64,000 nt of DNA, from NCBI RefSeq assembly GCF_035634895.1, contig NZ_DASQCC010000279.1, positions 73,421 through 137,420 on the forward strand, read 5' to 3'. How positions within the stretch are numbered: position 1 is the first letter of the stretch; each line of letters begins with the position of its first letter. The stretch is from Actinophytocola sp035634895 (GTDB lineage Bacteria > Actinomycetota > Actinomycetes > Mycobacteriales > Pseudonocardiaceae). This document shows positions 17,011 to 25,650 of the stretch, one piece after another. The position numbers were made by a program, and so were the translations under genes. The notes under the pieces were generated by a model. The model was not told the origin of the DNA and searched no databases. It worked only from the letters and a program-made list of their open reading frames with translations.

Positions 17011-18255
17011 TCAGGCCTGGTTGGTGGAGTTCTCGAACAGTTCCAGGTCGCCCAGCTCGTGACCCATGCGGTCGCGCTTGGTGCGTAGGTAGCGGAGGTT
17101 CTCGGCGTTCGGGCGGATCGGCAGCGCCACCCGGTCGACGATCGTCAGGCCGTAGCCGTCCAGGCCGACACGCTTGGCCGGGTTGTTCGTCAGCAGCCGC
17201 ATCGACTTGATGCCCAGGTCGACGAGGATCTGGGCACCCTGCCCGTAGTCCCGCGCGTCCGCCGGCATGCCCTGCATGAGGTTCGCGTCCACCGTGTCGG
17301 CGCCGTCGTCCTGCAGCTGGTAGGCCTGCAGCTTGTGCATGAGACCGATCCCCCGGCCCTCGTGCCCACGCATGTACAGCACCACGCCGCGCCCCTCCGC
17401 GGCGACCGCGGCCAGCGCGGCCTCCAGCTGCGGGCCGCAGTCGCACCGCAGTGACCCGAACACGTCGCCGGTCAGGCACTCGGAGTGCACCCTGACCAGC
17501 ACGTTCTCGCCGCCCTCGATGTCGCCGTAGACCAGGGCGATGTGCTCGATGCCGTCCAGCTTGGAGTCGTAGCCGACCGCGCGGAACGCGCCGTGCGCGG
17601 TCGGGATGCGGGCCTCCGCGACACGGACGACCTGCACCTCCTTGCGCCGCCGGTAGTCGATCAGGTCGGCGATCGAGATGATCGTCAGGTCGTGCTCGGC
17701 CGCGAAGATCTCCAGCTCCTCGCGGCGGGCCATGTCGCCCTCGTCCTTCTGCGACACGATCTCGCACAGCACCCCCGCGGGCCGCAGGCCGGCCAGCACG
17801 GCGAGGTCGATCGCCGCCTCGGTGTGGCCGGGGCGACGCAGGACGCCACCCTCCTTGGCACGCAACGGAACCACGTGTCCGGGACGGGTGAAGTCGCCCG
17901 CCACGGACTTGCTGTCGGCGAGCAGCCGGATGGTGCGGGCCCGGTCGGCGGCGGAGATGCCGGTGGACACGCCCTCACGCGCGTCGACCGTGACCGTGTA
18001 CGCGGTGCCGCGCCGGTCCTGGTTGGTGTGGAACATGGGCGGCAGGTCGAGGCGGTCGCAGTCGGCCTCGGTCAGCGGCACGCAGATGTACCCGGAGGTG
18101 TAGCGCACCATGAACGCCAGCAGCTCGGGTGTGGCCTTCTCGGCCGCGAAGATCAGGTCGCCCTCGTTCTCGCGGTCCTCGTCGTCGACCACGATCACCG
18201 GTCGTCCCGCCGCGATGTCCGAGATCGCCTGTTCGACACCCTCGATGTCGGTCAT
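17011..18255 (-). CDS. ribBA: Bifunctional DHBP synthase / GTP cyclohydrolase II
   Basis: The protein supplies both riboflavin precursors: dihydroxybutanone 4-phosphate from ribulose 5-phosphate, and the pyrimidine from GTP. In the 414-residue product the N-terminal RibB domain (to about residue 205) has DDEDRENEGDLIFAAE and GHVVPLRA; the C-terminal RibA domain has the zinc site ECLTGDVFGSLRCDCGPQ and the GTP loop YMRGHEGRGIGL. The ATG at 18255 has GAGGGGG upstream. Lies 49 bp after ribE. Confidence 0.96.
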   Translation of the reverse strand: MTDIEGVEQAISDIAAGRPVIVVDDEDRENEGDLIFAAEKATPELLAFMVRYTSGYICVPLTEADCDRLDLPPMFHTNQDRRGTAYTVTVDAREGVSTGISAADRARTIRLLADSKSVAGDFTRPGHVVPLRAKEGGVLRRPGHTEAAIDLAVLAGLRPAGVLCEIVSQKDEGDMARREELEIFAAEHDLTIISIADLIDYRRRKEVQVVRVAEARIPTAHGAFRAVGYDSKLDGIEHIALVYGDIEGGENVLVRVHSECLTGDVFGSLRCDCGPQLEAALAAVAAEGRGVVLYMRGHEGRGIGLMHKLQAYQLQDDGADTVDANLMQGMPADARDYGQGAQILVDLGIKSMRLLTNNPAKRVGLDGYGLTIVDRVALPIRPNAENLRYLRTKRDRMGHELGDLELFENSTNQA

Positions 18256-18304
18256 TACGCCCCCTCGCCCGCTCCGCGGCGCCGGAACGCCTCGCAAGCT
18301 CCGC

Positions 18305-18967
18305 TCATGACCCCGCCTCCTCCGCCGTAACGCCATTCTCCTCCGCCGCGGGCCCGTTGCCCGCCAAGTGTGGCGCGGCCAACCTCTCCACGTACTTGGC
18401 GACCACGTCGACCTCCAGGTTGACCCGGTCACCGGGGGCCCGGACACCGAGCGTGGTGGCGCGGAGGGTCTCCGGGATGAGGCTCACGCTGAACTCGGCG
18501 CCGTTCTCGGTGTCCACCACGTCGACGACCGTGAGCGAGACCCCGTCGACCGTGATCGAGCCCTTCTCGACCAGGTAGCGGGCGAGCCGATGCGGGATGC
18601 CGACGCGCACGAGGTCCCAGTGCGGGGACGTCTCCCGCGACAGGATCACGCCGGTCCCGTCGACGTGGCCCTGGACGATGTGCCCGCCGAACCTCTTGCC
18701 GACCTCGGCCGCGCGCTCCAGGTTGACCGGCTCACCCGGCGTGATCTTGTCCAGGCTGCTGCGCACGAGCGTCTCCCGCATGACGTCCGCGGTGAACGCG
18801 CCGTCGGCCACCTCGACGACGGTCAGGCACACGCCGTTGACCGAGATGGAGTCGCCGAGCCGCGCGTCGCTGGTGACGAGCGGGCCGGCGATGGTGACGC
18901 GCGCGGCGTCCGGCAGGTCCTGGACGGCGACGACCTCGCCGCGTTCCTCGACGATCCCCGTGAACAC
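18305..18967 (-). CDS. ribE: Riboflavin synthase alpha subunit
   Basis: The enzyme dismutates two lumazine molecules to riboflavin. The 220-residue product shows the two internal lumazine-binding repeats: MFTGIVEERG with SISVNGVCLTV, and GHIVQGHVDGTG with SITVDGVSLTV. The C-terminal tail after residue 205 (GNGPAAEENGVTAEEAGS) is acidic and variable. GTG start, four bases after the rpe stop. No ribD is found next to it, although a RibD gene usually lies between rpe and ribE in related genomes. Confidence 0.95.
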   Translation of the reverse strand: MFTGIVEERGEVVAVQDLPDAARVTIAGPLVTSDARLGDSISVNGVCLTVVEVADGAFTADVMRETLVRSSLDKITPGEPVNLERAAEVGKRFGGHIVQGHVDGTGVILSRETSPHWDLVRVGIPHRLARYLVEKGSITVDGVSLTVVDVVDTENGAEFSVSLIPETLRATTLGVRAPGDRVNLEVDVVAKYVERLAAPHLAGNGPAAEENGVTAEEAGS

Positions 18968-18971
18968 CTGT

Positions 18972-19637
18972 CTACATCGCCCTTCTGGCTTGTTCCCGCA
19001 GTGCCTCGACCGCCTTGGCCGCGTCCTCCGCCCCGTAGACCGCGGAGCCCGCGACGAAGCAGTCGACGCCGGCCTCGGCGGCCTGCTCGATCGTGTCGGA
19101 GTTGATGCCCCCGTCGATCTCCACCAGCACCCGTAGTTCCCCGGCGTCCACCAGCTGCCGGGCCCTGCGCACCTTGTCGAGCACCGCGGGGGTGAACTCC
19201 TGCCCGCCGAACCCTGGCTCGACCGACATCACGAGCAACGTGTCGTAGTGCCGCAGCAATTCCACGTACGGCTCGAAAGGCGTCCTCGGCTTGACCGACA
19301 GGCCGGCCCTGGCCCCCGCGGCCCGCAGGTCGTGGGCGATCTTGACCGGGTCGGCGGCGGCCTCGACGTGGACCGTGACGTTGTGGGCGCCGGCCTCGGC
19401 GTAGCCGACCGCCCACCGGTCGGGGTCGTCGATCATGAGGTGGCAGTCGACGGGGATCTCGGTACTCCTGAGAATCGCCTCGACGACCGGGAGGCCGAGG
19501 GTCAGGTTGGGGACGAAGTGCCCGTCCATGACGTCGACGTGCAACCAGTCCGCGCCCTTGACGGCGTCGGCCGCTTCGGCGAGCCGGGCGAAGTCCGCGG
19601 CGAGGATGCTGGGCGCGATCATGGGTTCTCGTGGCAC
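18972..19637 (-). CDS. rpe: Ribulose-phosphate 3-epimerase
   Basis: The enzyme interconverts ribulose and xylulose 5-phosphates in the pentose phosphate pathway, also supplying the RibB substrate. The 221-residue TIM barrel has metal and catalytic residues in LHVDVMDGHFVPN and CHLMI, the MSVEPGFGGQ loop and DGGINSDT. The start could be the GTG at 19637 or the ATG five codons later; neither has a good ribosome site. It heads rpe-ribE-ribBA. Confidence 0.95.
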   Translation of the reverse strand: MPREPMIAPSILAADFARLAEAADAVKGADWLHVDVMDGHFVPNLTLGLPVVEAILRSTEIPVDCHLMIDDPDRWAVGYAEAGAHNVTVHVEAAADPVKIAHDLRAAGARAGLSVKPRTPFEPYVELLRHYDTLLVMSVEPGFGGQEFTPAVLDKVRRARQLVDAGELRVLVEIDGGINSDTIEQAAEAGVDCFVAGSAVYGAEDAAKAVEALREQARRAM

Positions 19638-19676
19638 GGCACGAGCCTATTACCCCCCGGTAGGGCGCTGCTTGCC

Positions 19677-20660
19677 TCACCGGTAGAGGTCGAACGCCTC
19701 GGCGATCCGCTGTCTGTCGGCATGTGCGGCGAGCAGCAGCGTCAGCAGCACCCGTGACTTGGCGGGGTCGAGGAAGCCGGACTGGATGAGGCCGCGGTCG
19801 AGCAGGTCGCGTTCGGAGCCCGGGTAGCCGTAGGTGTGGCGCAGGACCGAGCCGGCGCCGGTCCGCGTGGAGAGGATGACCGGCACCCGCGCGGCCTGCT
19901 CGGCGACGACCGGCACCATCGCGGCGGGGACGTGTCCCGCACCGAGCCCGGCGATGACGAGGCCGTCGAAGAGGTCACCGGCGCGCCGGAGGAGCGCGCC
20001 GTCGTCCCCCATGGCGACGGTGATGAGCCCGACGCGGACGTCGCCCACCTCGGCGGGGAGCGTGAGGCCGATGCGTGCGGCGCCGCGGATGCGCGGGTCG
20101 CCCTCGACGAGCAGGCCGAGGGGCCCGAAGCCGGGCGAGACGAAGGCGCCGGTGCTGCTGGTGTGCGACTTGCGGACGAACCGGGCGCCGTGGATCTCGT
20201 CGGACATGACCACGAGGGCGCCGAGGCCGCGGGCGTTCGGCGAGAGCGCGACACGGATGGCTGCGTAGAGGTTGGCGGGACCGTCGGGTCCGGCGGAGTG
20301 CGGGTGCCGCATGGCCCCGGTGACGACGACGGGCGCGTCGGCCGGGACGGTGACGTCGAGGAAGAAGGCGGTCTCCTCGATGGTGTCGGTCCCGTGCGTG
20401 ATCACGACACCGGTGGCACCCTTGGCGATCTCCTGCTGAACCCGCCTGGAGAGCGCGACGAGATCGGCGAACCCGAGTGAAGGACTGGGCAGGGACCGCA
20501 GGGACTCCGTGGTGATCTTCACGTCCAGCTCGGCAAGCCCGGGCACCGAGGCGACGAGGTCGTCAGCCCCGAGCGCCGGCACGATCCCCCCACTGGCACT
20601 GGGCGCCATGGCAATGGTCCCACCCATCGACACAACCGCGACATACCCCGAGATCGACAC
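19677..20660 (-). CDS. L-asparaginase
   Basis: The enzyme is predicted to hydrolyse L-asparagine to aspartate and ammonia. The 327-residue product has both catalytic Thr motifs of the bacterial type I/II fold: SMGGTIAMAP near residue 13 and THGTDTIEETAFF near residue 90. No signal peptide is seen, so it should be cytoplasmic. It starts at a GTG at 20660, only 33 bp from a 145-bp palindromic repeat element that occupies its upstream region. Confidence 0.9.
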   Translation of the reverse strand: MSISGYVAVVSMGGTIAMAPSASGGIVPALGADDLVASVPGLAELDVKITTESLRSLPSPSLGFADLVALSRRVQQEIAKGATGVVITHGTDTIEETAFFLDVTVPADAPVVVTGAMRHPHSAGPDGPANLYAAIRVALSPNARGLGALVVMSDEIHGARFVRKSHTSSTGAFVSPGFGPLGLLVEGDPRIRGAARIGLTLPAEVGDVRVGLITVAMGDDGALLRRAGDLFDGLVIAGLGAGHVPAAMVPVVAEQAARVPVILSTRTGAGSVLRHTYGYPGSERDLLDRGLIQSGFLDPAKSRVLLTLLLAAHADRQRIAEAFDLYR

Positions 20661-20692
20661 CCCCCGACGCTACGACCCCCCACCCAAACCCG

Positions 20693-20837
20693 CGAGTCCC
20701 GCGTTCAAACATAGCGAGTCCCGCGTTCAGACACATCGAGTTGCGGTTTCGTGCACACGGCCCGGGCCAAGATCAGCACGAAACCGCAACTCGGTATGCG
20801 CGAACGCGGGACTCGGTAGGGGTGAACGCGGGACTCG
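20693..20837. repeat. 22-bp-unit palindromic repeat element, copy 2 (3+3 units)
   Basis: Left-arm units start with CGAGT at 20693, 20715 and 20737; after a 13-nt loop (20759-20771) inverted units end with ACTCG at 20793, 20815 and 20837. All units are 22 bp, giving 145 bp in total, identical in design to 8314-8458. Again the two outer units carry CGAGTCCCGCGTTCA and the inner one CGAGTTGCGGTTTCGTGC. It starts 18 bases past the rsmB stop. The whole could fold into one long imperfect hairpin. Confidence 0.9.
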
Positions 20838-20854
20838 CGGGTGGGGGTCGTTGG

Positions 20855-22294
20855 TCACTTTTGGAGTAGGGCGCAGAACATCGCGTCGGTGCCGTGGCGG
20901 TGGGGCCACAGCTGGACGTATGGGCCGGCGCCCAGGTCGGGCATGTCCGGGAACGACTCGCGGGCGTCCAGTGCGGTCACGCCGGTCTTGCGGATCACGT
21001 CCGACACGATGCCGATCGTCTCCGACAGGTGCGGGGAGCACACGACGTAGCCGATCACGCCGCCGGGCCTCGTCAGCTCGACCGCCGTCAGCAGCAGCTC
21101 CCGCTGCAGCTTCGTCAGCTCACCCACGTCCGACGGCTGCCGGCGCCACCGGGCCTCCGGCCGCCGCCGCAGCGAGCCGAGGCCCGTGCACGGGGCGTCC
21201 ACCAGCACCCGGTCGAACGTCTCCGCGCCCAGCCCCAACGCCGCCGGCGAACGACCGTCGCCGACATGCACCACGATCGGCAGGCCCTCGGTCGCCTGTT
21301 CCACGAGCCGTGCCCGGTGCGGGGCCTTCTCCACCGCGTCCAGCCGGCCGCCCTGGATGCCCAGCAGCGCACCCAGCAACGCCGACTTGCCGCCCGGGCC
21401 GGCGCACAGGTCCAGCCAGCGCTCGTCCGAGCCCTCGACGGGCGGCCTCGTCAGCGCCACCGCGCACAGCTGGCTGCCCTCGTCCTGCACCGACGCCAGC
21501 CGCTCACGCACGGGGTCCAGGCCCGCCGGGTCGCCCGCGCCGGCCGGCAGCCGTACCCCGTACGGCGAGTACGGCGCGACCTCGCCGCCGGTCATGGCCG
21601 CCAGCTCCTCCGCCGTGATCTCCCCCGGCCTGGCCACCAGGTGCACCGCGGGCCGCTCGTTGTCGGCGGCCAGGGCGGACCTCAGCTCGTCACCCATCGA
21701 TCCCAGCGAGTCGGCGAACGCGCGCGCAACCCACCGCGGATGGGCCTCCCGCATGGCGAGGTTGCCGATGCGGTCCTCCTCGGGGTCCGGCGCCAGGTCG
21801 TCCATCCACTCCTCCTCGGAGCGTTCGGACACCTTGCGCAGCACCGCGTTCACGAAGCCGCTGCTGCGCGAGCCGTGCTCGGCCCGCACCAGGTCCACAG
21901 TGGACGCGACGGCCGCGTGCGACGGGATACGGGTCCTCAACAGCTGGTAGCAACCCAGCCGCAGCACGTCCAGCAGCGCCGGTTCCACCTTGGCCAACGG
22001 ACGGTCCACACAGGCCGCCAGCACCTCGTCCAGCAGGCCGATGCACCGGCAGGCGCCGTACGCCAGCTCGGTCGCCAGCGCCGCGTCCCGGCCGGTGATC
22101 CGGCGCTCCCGCAGGATCTGCGGCAGCAGCAGGTTCGCGTACGCGTCCCGCGCGCGGACCTCGCGCAGCGTGTCCAGCGCGGCCTGGCGGGCCGGGTCGT
22201 CGACCGGCGGTCTCGCCGGGCCCGACCGCTGCTTGGGCGGATGTGGCGTCCGCGGCCGGGAGAACCTCGCCGGGCGCCGTCGTGGTTGGGTCAC
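20855..22294 (-). CDS. rsmB: 16S rRNA (cytosine-967-C5)-methyltransferase RsmB (Fmu)
   Basis: The enzyme methylates C967 of 16S rRNA with SAM. The 479-residue product has a Pro/Arg-rich tail (1-45), a NusB-like RNA-binding domain (about 45-180), and a Rossmann methyltransferase domain with WLDLCAGPGGKSALLG, the motif IV Cys in VLVDAPCTGLGSLRR and the motif VI Cys in VVCSPHLSET. It starts at GTG and overlaps the fmt stop by four bases. Confidence 0.94.
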   Translation of the reverse strand: MTQPRRRPARFSRPRTPHPPKQRSGPARPPVDDPARQAALDTLREVRARDAYANLLLPQILRERRITGRDAALATELAYGACRCIGLLDEVLAACVDRPLAKVEPALLDVLRLGCYQLLRTRIPSHAAVASTVDLVRAEHGSRSSGFVNAVLRKVSERSEEEWMDDLAPDPEEDRIGNLAMREAHPRWVARAFADSLGSMGDELRSALAADNERPAVHLVARPGEITAEELAAMTGGEVAPYSPYGVRLPAGAGDPAGLDPVRERLASVQDEGSQLCAVALTRPPVEGSDERWLDLCAGPGGKSALLGALLGIQGGRLDAVEKAPHRARLVEQATEGLPIVVHVGDGRSPAALGLGAETFDRVLVDAPCTGLGSLRRRPEARWRRQPSDVGELTKLQRELLLTAVELTRPGGVIGYVVCSPHLSETIGIVSDVIRKTGVTALDARESFPDMPDLGAGPYVQLWPHRHGTDAMFCALLQK

Positions 22295-23217
22295 TTCAGC
22301 CGCTCTCCTGGTTCTACTCGCGCCCCTCGCGCCCAGTCGGTGGCCGCCATCCGCTTCTTGCCCGGTGCCTGGACCTCGCCGAGCGCGACCGGGTCGGTCG
22401 CCGTGCCGGCGAGTACTCGCTTGCGCTCCACCCGCAGCTCCCCGGGTGCGAGCCCGTCCGCCACGACCCGCTTCACCGGGCCGAGCTTGATCCGCTCGTC
22501 GCGGAACTCCGCCCACGCGCCGGGTTCGGGGGTGACCGCGCGGGCCAGCCGGTCCACCGCGATGGCAGGGGCGGTGAAGTCGAGCTTCGCGTCCTCGGTG
22601 GCGATCTTCGGGGCGTAGCTCTGGCCGTCGGCCGGCTGCTCGACGGCCAGCAGGGTGCCGTCCTCGATACCGTCCAATGTGGACAACAGGAGCCCGGCGC
22701 CCGCCTCGGCGAGACGGTCGAGCAGCACGCCCGCGGTGTCGTCGGAGCGGATGGCCTCGGTCAGCACGCCGAACACCGGCCCGGCGTCCAGCTCCTTGAC
22801 GATCCGGAACGCGCTGGCGCCGGTGATCTCGTCGCCGTGCCGGATCGCGGCCTGCACCGGTGCGGCGCCGCGCCAGGCGGGGAGCAACGAGAAGTGCAGG
22901 TTGATCCAGCCGTGCGGCGGGATGTCCAGCGCCTTCTGCGGCAACAGGGCCCCGTAGGCGACGACCGGGCAGGCGTCGGGCTCGAGCTCGCGCAGCCGGT
23001 CCAGGAACGCCGGGTCGGACGCCTTGGGCGGGGTGAGTACCTCGATGCCGTGCTCGTCGGCCAGCGCGCCGACCGGCGACCGCACCAGGTGACGCCCGCG
23101 GCCCGCCGGCGCGTCGGGCCGGGTGACCACGGCGACGACCTCGTGCCGGTCGGAGTCCAGGAACGCCCGCAGCGAAGGCAGGGCGACCTCTGGCGTGCCA
23201 GCGAATACCAACCGCAT
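22291..23217 (-). CDS. fmt: Methionyl-tRNA formyltransferase
   Basis: The enzyme formylates initiator Met-tRNA. The 308-residue product has the N-terminal formyl-transferase fold starting MRLVFAGTPEVALPSL, the catalytic region INLHFSLLPAWRGAAPVQ, the SLEELVD-equivalent helix and a C-terminal beta-barrel. It is placed between def (4-nt gap) and rsmB (GTGA overlap), the conserved order. Confidence 0.97.
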   Translation of the reverse strand: MRLVFAGTPEVALPSLRAFLDSDRHEVVAVVTRPDAPAGRGRHLVRSPVGALADEHGIEVLTPPKASDPAFLDRLRELEPDACPVVAYGALLPQKALDIPPHGWINLHFSLLPAWRGAAPVQAAIRHGDEITGASAFRIVKELDAGPVFGVLTEAIRSDDTAGVLLDRLAEAGAGLLLSTLDGIEDGTLLAVEQPADGQSYAPKIATEDAKLDFTAPAIAVDRLARAVTPEPGAWAEFRDERIKLGPVKRVVADGLAPGELRVERKRVLAGTATDPVALGEVQAPGKKRMAATDWARGARVEPGERLK

Positions 23218-23221
23218 CTAC

Positions 23222-23767
23222 TCAGGCACCGCCGAACAGGGAGTGAGGGCTCTGCTTGATCGTGGGCACGCCGCCGTCGAACCAGTCGGACTCGCGGATG
23301 GCCTTCATCGCCGCCTTGCGCGTATCGGCGTCGAGCCGGTCGAGGAACAGGACGCCGTCGAGGTGGTCGGTCTCGTGCTGCAGGCAGCGGGCCAGCAGGT
23401 CGGTCCCCTCGATCTCGACCGGCTCACCGTGCATGTTCCAGCCCCTGGCCACGACGTTCTTCGCGCGGACGCAGTCCCAGTACTGGCCCGGGATGGACAG
23501 GCAGCCCTCCTCGCCGAGCTGGGTCTCGTCGCCGACGGAGGTCCAGGTCGGGTTGACGAGGTGGCCGGCGAACCCGTCGCAGTGGTAGGTGAAGACCCGC
23601 AGGCCGACACCGAGCTGCGGCGCGGCCAGCCCGGCGCCGTCCTGGTCCTCCATGGTGTCCCAGAGATCCTTGACGAGGGTGGCCAGCTCCTTGTCGAAGT
23701 CGACGACCGCGGCGGCGGGAGTGCGCAGCACGGGGTCGCCGAAGAGGCGGATGGGCTGGACGGTCAC
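23222..23767 (-). CDS. def: Peptide deformylase
   Basis: The enzyme removes the formyl group from nascent proteins. The 181-residue product has all three motifs: GAGLAAPQLG (44-53), EEGCLS with ligand Cys89, and QHETDH with His131, Glu132 and His135. The GTG at 23767 (VTVQPIRLFGDP) gives the family start; the longer frame to 23944 has no similarity. Def-fmt-rsmB forms a translation-initiation operon. Confidence 0.96.
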   Translation of the reverse strand: MTVQPIRLFGDPVLRTPAAAVVDFDKELATLVKDLWDTMEDQDGAGLAAPQLGVGLRVFTYHCDGFAGHLVNPTWTSVGDETQLGEEGCLSIPGQYWDCVRAKNVVARGWNMHGEPVEIEGTDLLARCLQHETDHLDGVLFLDRLDADTRKAAMKAIRESDWFDGGVPTIKQSPHSLFGGA

Positions 23768-23886
23768 ATTGCTCCGATCGGTTCTCGCGTGAGCGGCGGA
23801 CGCCAGTCTATTCAGTCGTGTGAAGAGGCAACGGAGAGTGCCGGCCTGGCAACACGGTCGATCGGTCCACCGGGTCGTCGCCCGGC

Positions 23887-24507
23887 GTGCCGCAACGGTC
23901 AGCGCCGCAGCGGCCACTTCCCGATGTGACCATCGCCAACCCACCCCGGGGGCCCGCCATCGCTTCCGACCACGAGCTGTGGACCCGTGCCGCCGGGGGT
24001 GACCGGACGGCTTTCGGTGAGCTGTTCGAGCGGCACGTCGAGGCGGTGTGGAACCACGCGTACCGGCTGACGGCGTCGTGGAGCCTCGCCGAGGACCTCA
24101 CGTCCAGCACGTTCCTGGTGGCCTGGCGCCGGTGCGCGGACATCCGCCTCGTCCGGGACTCGGCCCTGCCCTGGCTGTACACGGTCGCCGGCAACCTCGC
24201 CCGCGACGAGTGGCGCGGGGCGACCCGGTACCGACGGGCGGTGCGGCGCATGCCGGCGGCCACGGTCGTGGCCGACCACGCCGACGACGTCGTCCACCGC
24301 GTCGACGAGGACGCGCGGATGGTCGAGGTTCTCGCGGCCGTCCGGTCGCTGCCCCGGGCCGAGCGGCAGGCGGTCGAGCTGTGCCTGCTCGGCGAGCTGT
24401 CCACGGCCGACGCGGCGGAACTGCTCGGGGTCGCCGAGGTCAGTGTCCGCTCCCGACTCTCCCGGGCACGAGCCCGCCTGCGCACGAAGCTGAAGGAACC
24501 GTCATGA
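23887..24507 (+). CDS. ECF RNA polymerase sigma factor
   Basis: This is an extracytoplasmic-function sigma factor. Region 2 (AFGELFERHVEAVWNHAYRLT... STFLVAWRR) and region 4 (LPRAERQAVELCLLGELSTADAAELLGVAEVSVRSRLSRAR, quoted in part) are present and joined by a short linker. The 206-residue frame opens at GTG 23887; a second GTG at 23926 is an equal candidate because neither has a good ribosome site. Its stop overlaps the next gene by four bases (ATGA), suggesting the downstream membrane protein is its partner. Confidence 0.9.
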   Translation: MPQRSAPQRPLPDVTIANPPRGPAIASDHELWTRAAGGDRTAFGELFERHVEAVWNHAYRLTASWSLAEDLTSSTFLVAWRRCADIRLVRDSALPWLYTVAGNLARDEWRGATRYRRAVRRMPAATVVADHADDVVHRVDEDARMVEVLAAVRSLPRAERQAVELCLLGELSTADAAELLGVAEVSVRSRLSRARARLRTKLKEPS

Positions 24508-25268
24508 ACGATCTCGACCTGCCACCGCGCAGGACGCTGCCCCCCGAAGTCCGTGAGCGCATCCGGACGAGGGTGAACGCGGGGAGGTCGCGTGCCCGGT
24601 ACCGGGCACCGCAGGCCGTCGCGGCCTCCGTGGTCGCGATGGTCGCGGGCATCGGCGCCCTCCACCTGGCGGCAAGCCCCACCAACCGGCCCGGCTCGAC
24701 CCCGGCCGCCGCGTCGCTCACCTTCACCGCGCCGGACCGGCAGACCGACCACGACCTCGGCGCCTGCGGCTACGTGGCGGCGACCAGCGTCCGCTACCGG
24801 GAGTTCCCGCACTGGCAGCCGGAGCCGGTGTTCACGGCGGCCCGAGGCGACGACCTCCGGATCGTCGCGTTCCGCGCGGAAGACGGCAGACCCGGGTTCT
24901 GCGAGGTCAGCGCGAACAAGGTCACCGTGTCGGACCCCACCGGCGCGTCGATGCCGATCGCCGGCACGCCCGACGGCCGCGTCCGGATCGAGGGGCTGTT
25001 ACTGACGCAGGCGGGTGTCCTGGCCGGCGTGGCGACGGGCGCGGCCGCGCTGGAGTGCTGGGTGGTCACCCGGGACGCCAAGGTGCGCTCGAACCAGCCG
25101 CCGCTCCTGCGGGACGGGCTGTTCGTCATGGACGTCGGCGCGCTCGCGGTCGGCGACCAGGTCGAGGTCCAGGCACGCAACAGCGCCGGCGCCGCGCTCA
25201 CGGACGGCTTCCTCACCTACGACCCGGCGACGATCCTGCCGGTCGGGGCGATGGGAAAGCCTCGTTAG
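24504..25268 (+). CDS. Single-pass membrane protein, probable partner of the ECF sigma factor
   Basis: Family not recognised. The 254-residue product has an N-terminal cytoplasmic segment of about 30 residues (LPPRRTLPPEVRERIRTRV), one membrane helix (about 34-54, AVAASVVAMVAGIGALHLA) and an extracytoplasmic domain with three Cys (LGACGYV, GFCEVSA, ALECWVV). Position and coupling suggest an anti-sigma or sensor role, but the HxxxCxxC anti-sigma motif is absent and the N-terminal part is short. The 3' end runs into a tandem repeat region. Confidence 0.6.
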   Translation: MNDLDLPPRRTLPPEVRERIRTRVNAGRSRARYRAPQAVAASVVAMVAGIGALHLAASPTNRPGSTPAAASLTFTAPDRQTDHDLGACGYVAATSVRYREFPHWQPEPVFTAARGDDLRIVAFRAEDGRPGFCEVSANKVTVSDPTGASMPIAGTPDGRVRIEGLLLTQAGVLAGVATGAAALECWVVTRDAKVRSNQPPLLRDGLFVMDVGALAVGDQVEVQARNSAGAALTDGFLTYDPATILPVGAMGKPR

Positions 25269-25290
25269 CGTCCCGCGCTGGACGGACCGG

Positions 25291-25612
25291 CAACACGCCG
25301 GCGGGAAGCTCGGCCGCCGAACCAGCCGCCAGGTCTCCGGCGCTCACTGGTCTTCTGAGTCGGGAGTTGGTGTGCTTGTCGGCGGATCCAGGCCCGCTGG
25401 CAAGGCGCCAGAAGGCCCTCGTTGGATTCGGGCCTTCGGCAACGCCGCCGGTGGGAAGCTGGGCCGCCGAACCAGGGGGCAGGTCTCCGGCGGCTCACTG
25501 GTCTCCTGAGTTGGCGTGCTTGTCGGCGGATCCAGGTTTCCGCTGGCAAGGCGCCGGAACGCCCTCGTTGTGCTCGGGACTTCGGCAACGCCGCCAGCGG
25601 GAAGCTGGGCCG
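25291..25612. repeat. 2.2 copies of a ~147-bp tandem repeat downstream of priA
   Basis: Copy 1 spans 25291-25439 (149 bp), copy 2 25440-25585 (146 bp), and a third begins at 25586 and fades out by about 25612. Shared landmarks include GGAAGCT(C/G)GGCCGCCGAACC, GTGCTTGTCGGCGGATCCAGG and GCTGGCAAGGCGCC. The array fills the convergent gap between the sigma partner gene and priA; no gene is recognised in 25269-25650. Confidence 0.85.
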
Positions 25613-25650
25613 TCGAGAAAGTGCGCCGAACTTCCGACTCAGGGCACCAG

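Noticed and set aside
18968..19676. FMN riboswitch controlling the riboflavin genes
   Set aside because: rpe precedes ribE by four bases and only about 40 bp precede rpe; there is no room for an RFN element.
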